This document shows, piece after piece, positions 5,522 through 6,618 of a DNA stretch of 6,618 nucleotides; position 1 is the stretch's first letter; every line of letters starts with the position of its first letter. Source of the DNA: Elusimicrobiota bacterium (GTDB lineage Bacteria; Elusimicrobiota; Elusimicrobia; UBA1565; UBA9628). The position numbers were made by a program, and so were the translations under genes. The DNA is taken from contig JACQBB010000229.1 of NCBI GenBank assembly GCA_016194625.1, forward strand, positions 1 through 6,618. Direction: 5' to 3'. The notes beneath the pieces were generated by a model. That model made no database searches and was not told the origin of the DNA. It worked only from the letters and a program-made list of their open reading frames with translations.

Positions 5522-6618
5522 ACGAGTTCCTCCTTGAGGTGCTGGCTCAGCGGGAGCCGGACGACGAAGCGGGAGCCGGTGACCGGGCCGGGCTCGACCC
5601 AGATGACCCCCTTGTGGAGCTTGACGATCTTGGCGCAGATGGACAGACCCAGGCCGAAGCCGGAGCGCGGGCCGGCGGTCTCGAGCTGGCGGAAGCGCTC
5701 GAAGACGGCGGCGCGCTGCGCCTCGGGGATGCCCGGGCCGTCGTCCTCGACGACGATCTCCAGCTGGTCGCCGCGCGAGGAGGCCTGCGCGAACACGTGG
5801 CCGCCGCGGGGAGTGAACTTGAGGGCGTTGCCGAGCAGGTTGTGGAGCAGGCGCTCGATCAGGCGCTCGTCGGCCTCGAACGCGGGCGGCGCGTCGGCGT
5901 CCACGCGGGCCTCCAGCGTGATGCCGCGCTCGTCGGCGAGCGGCGCGAACAGGCTGACCGCGCGGCGCACCAGCCCGCGCGCGTCCACCGGCGACGCCGA
6001 GATCCGCAGATGGCCGCTCTCGATGCGCGCGTAGTCGAGCGCGTCCTTCACCAGCAGGGTCAGCTTCTCGCAGGACTGGTCGATCGAGCTCAGCCAGGCG
6101 GTCTGGCGCTCGTCGGGCGCCAGAGACTTGCGCAGGAGGCGCAGGTAGCCCTGGATCGCGAACAGCGGCGCGCGCAGGTCGTGCGCGGCGGACTGGAAGA
6201 ACTCCTCCTTCAGCGCGTCGAGCTTGCGCTCGGCGGTCACGTCGCGCAGCATCACCAGCACGCCGAAGTCCCCGGTCGCCGCGTCGTTGAACATCGTGAC
6301 GAGCGTGCGGTAGGTCGAGACCGCGTCGTCCGCGCCGCGGATCTCGATCGGGCGGCCGGCCGTGTGCTCCTTCAGGATGTCCTGGACCTGCATGCGCCAC
6401 AGCTCGGGCTGGATCGGGGAGAACAGCGCGCGGCCGCCGCCGCGCACGTCGGATGGCCTGGCGCCGAGCACCGCCATCGCCGCGGAGTTGAAGAACACGA
6501 CCTCGCCGCGCAGGTTCGTCATGATCAGCGCGTCGGGGATCTTCTCGACCAGGGTCTGCAGGCGCGCGCGCTCGCGCGCGAGGTCGGCCTTCGCGTCCTC
6601 CAGGCTGCGCTGGAGGTC
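5518..6618 (-). CDS. PAS-domain sensor histidine kinase, N-terminus cut by window edge
   Basis: The frame is open from the window edge (6618) to TGA at 5520-5518, giving 366 residues with the start outside the window. An ATG at 6522 lies inside the PAS domain and should not be taken as the start. First comes a charged, probably coiled-coil stretch, then PAS (LVEKIPDALIMTNLRGEVVF and on, ending VMLRDVTAERK). Counting from that internal Met, the HisKA box is AAHDLRAPL with phospho-acceptor His114 (codon 6183-6181). The ATPase domain holds the N box HNLLGNALKF (Asn228, Asn232), G1 DDGPGIP (260-266), F box VFERFRQ and G2 GFGLGLSI (288-295). All catalytic motifs are intact. It should autophosphorylate on His and pass the phosphate to a response regulator, but none is encoded in the window. 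No membrane segment is visible in this part. It is translationally coupled to bioY by an ATGA overlap, so the two are co-expressed; whether biotin is its signal is unknown. Confidence 0.92.
   Translation of the reverse strand, partial: DLQRSLEDAKADLARERARLQTLVEKIPDALIMTNLRGEVVFFNSAAMAVLGARPSDVRGGGRALFSPIQPELWRMQVQDILKEHTAGRPIEIRGADDAVSTYRTLVTMFNDAATGDFGVLVMLRDVTAERKLDALKEEFFQSAAHDLRAPLFAIQGYLRLLRKSLAPDERQTAWLSSIDQSCEKLTLLVKDALDYARIESGHLRISASPVDARGLVRRAVSLFAPLADERGITLEARVDADAPPAFEADERLIERLLHNLLGNALKFTPRGGHVFAQASSRGDQLEIVVEDDGPGIPEAQRAAVFERFRQLETAGPRSGFGLGLSICAKIVKLHKGVIWVEPGPVTGSRFVVRLPLSQHLKEELV
5527..5535 (-). promoter_or_regulatory. Ribosome binding site of bioY inside the histidine kinase gene
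   Basis: AAGGAGGAA on the minus strand contains the full GGAGG core with seven bases to the ATG at 5521. It lies within the last codons of the histidine kinase gene and fixes the bioY start at the ATGA overlap, although the open frame reaches far upstream. Confidence 0.85.

Noticed and set aside
5518..6522. Complete 334-residue histidine kinase starting at ATG 6522
   Set aside because: The PAS domain and a coiled-coil-like stretch continue in frame upstream to the window edge, so this Met is internal.

Overview
The window is very GC-rich bacterial DNA. Every gene I can support lies on the minus strand, so transcription runs from high to low coordinates. The Hanks-type kinase has a CHASE2 sensor and a four-segment membrane anchor, the histidine kinase is of ordinary bacterial type, and the gene at the left edge has a signal peptide. 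Together these point to an uncultivated, high-GC, probably Gram-negative bacterium. Elusimicrobiota is one possibility, but that is a guess and nothing here fixes the phylum.

Layout in order of transcription. (1) 6618-5518: PAS histidine kinase, its 5' end cut off by the window edge. (2) 5521-4925: BioY, the substrate-binding membrane subunit of an ECF-type biotin importer. Its ATG overlaps the kinase stop as ATGA, behind a perfect Shine-Dalgarno. (3) 4917-4892: an 11-bp perfect GC hairpin closing this unit. (4) 4891-4863: a sigma70-type promoter (TTGACA, 17-bp spacer, TACACT) whose -35 starts on the base after the hairpin. (5) 4862-4816: a short leader with a small inverted repeat and a nine-codon ORF that ends in TAATG on the kinase start. 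(6) 4815-1720: a 1031-residue CHASE2/TPR-like/Ser-Thr kinase. (7) 1723-1108: a PP2C-family phosphatase gene overlapping the kinase by GTGA; it carries an internal deletion that also shifts the frame. (8) 1095-370: a protein with two FHA domains. (9) 369-246: a gap with two GC hairpins. (10) 245-1: the start of an exported protein of unknown function, which looks leaderless.

Genes 6-8 form a kinase-phosphatase-FHA signalling cassette. The kinase would read an extracytoplasmic signal through CHASE2 and phosphorylate threonines, the phosphatase would reverse this, and the FHA protein would bind the phosphothreonines. The disordered C-terminal tail of the kinase, its pre-kinase linker and the linker of the FHA protein share a T-[V/L/M]-x-[I/L/M] pattern that fits the pT+3 preference of many FHA domains. 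The cassette therefore seems to carry its own docking sites. In this sequence the phosphatase lacks about 50-60 residues, including the region that normally holds the GTT and GDSR motifs, so the 'off' arm is either lost or misassembled. There is no gene-free stretch longer than 300 bases, and I saw no tRNA, rRNA, CRISPR array or mobile element.
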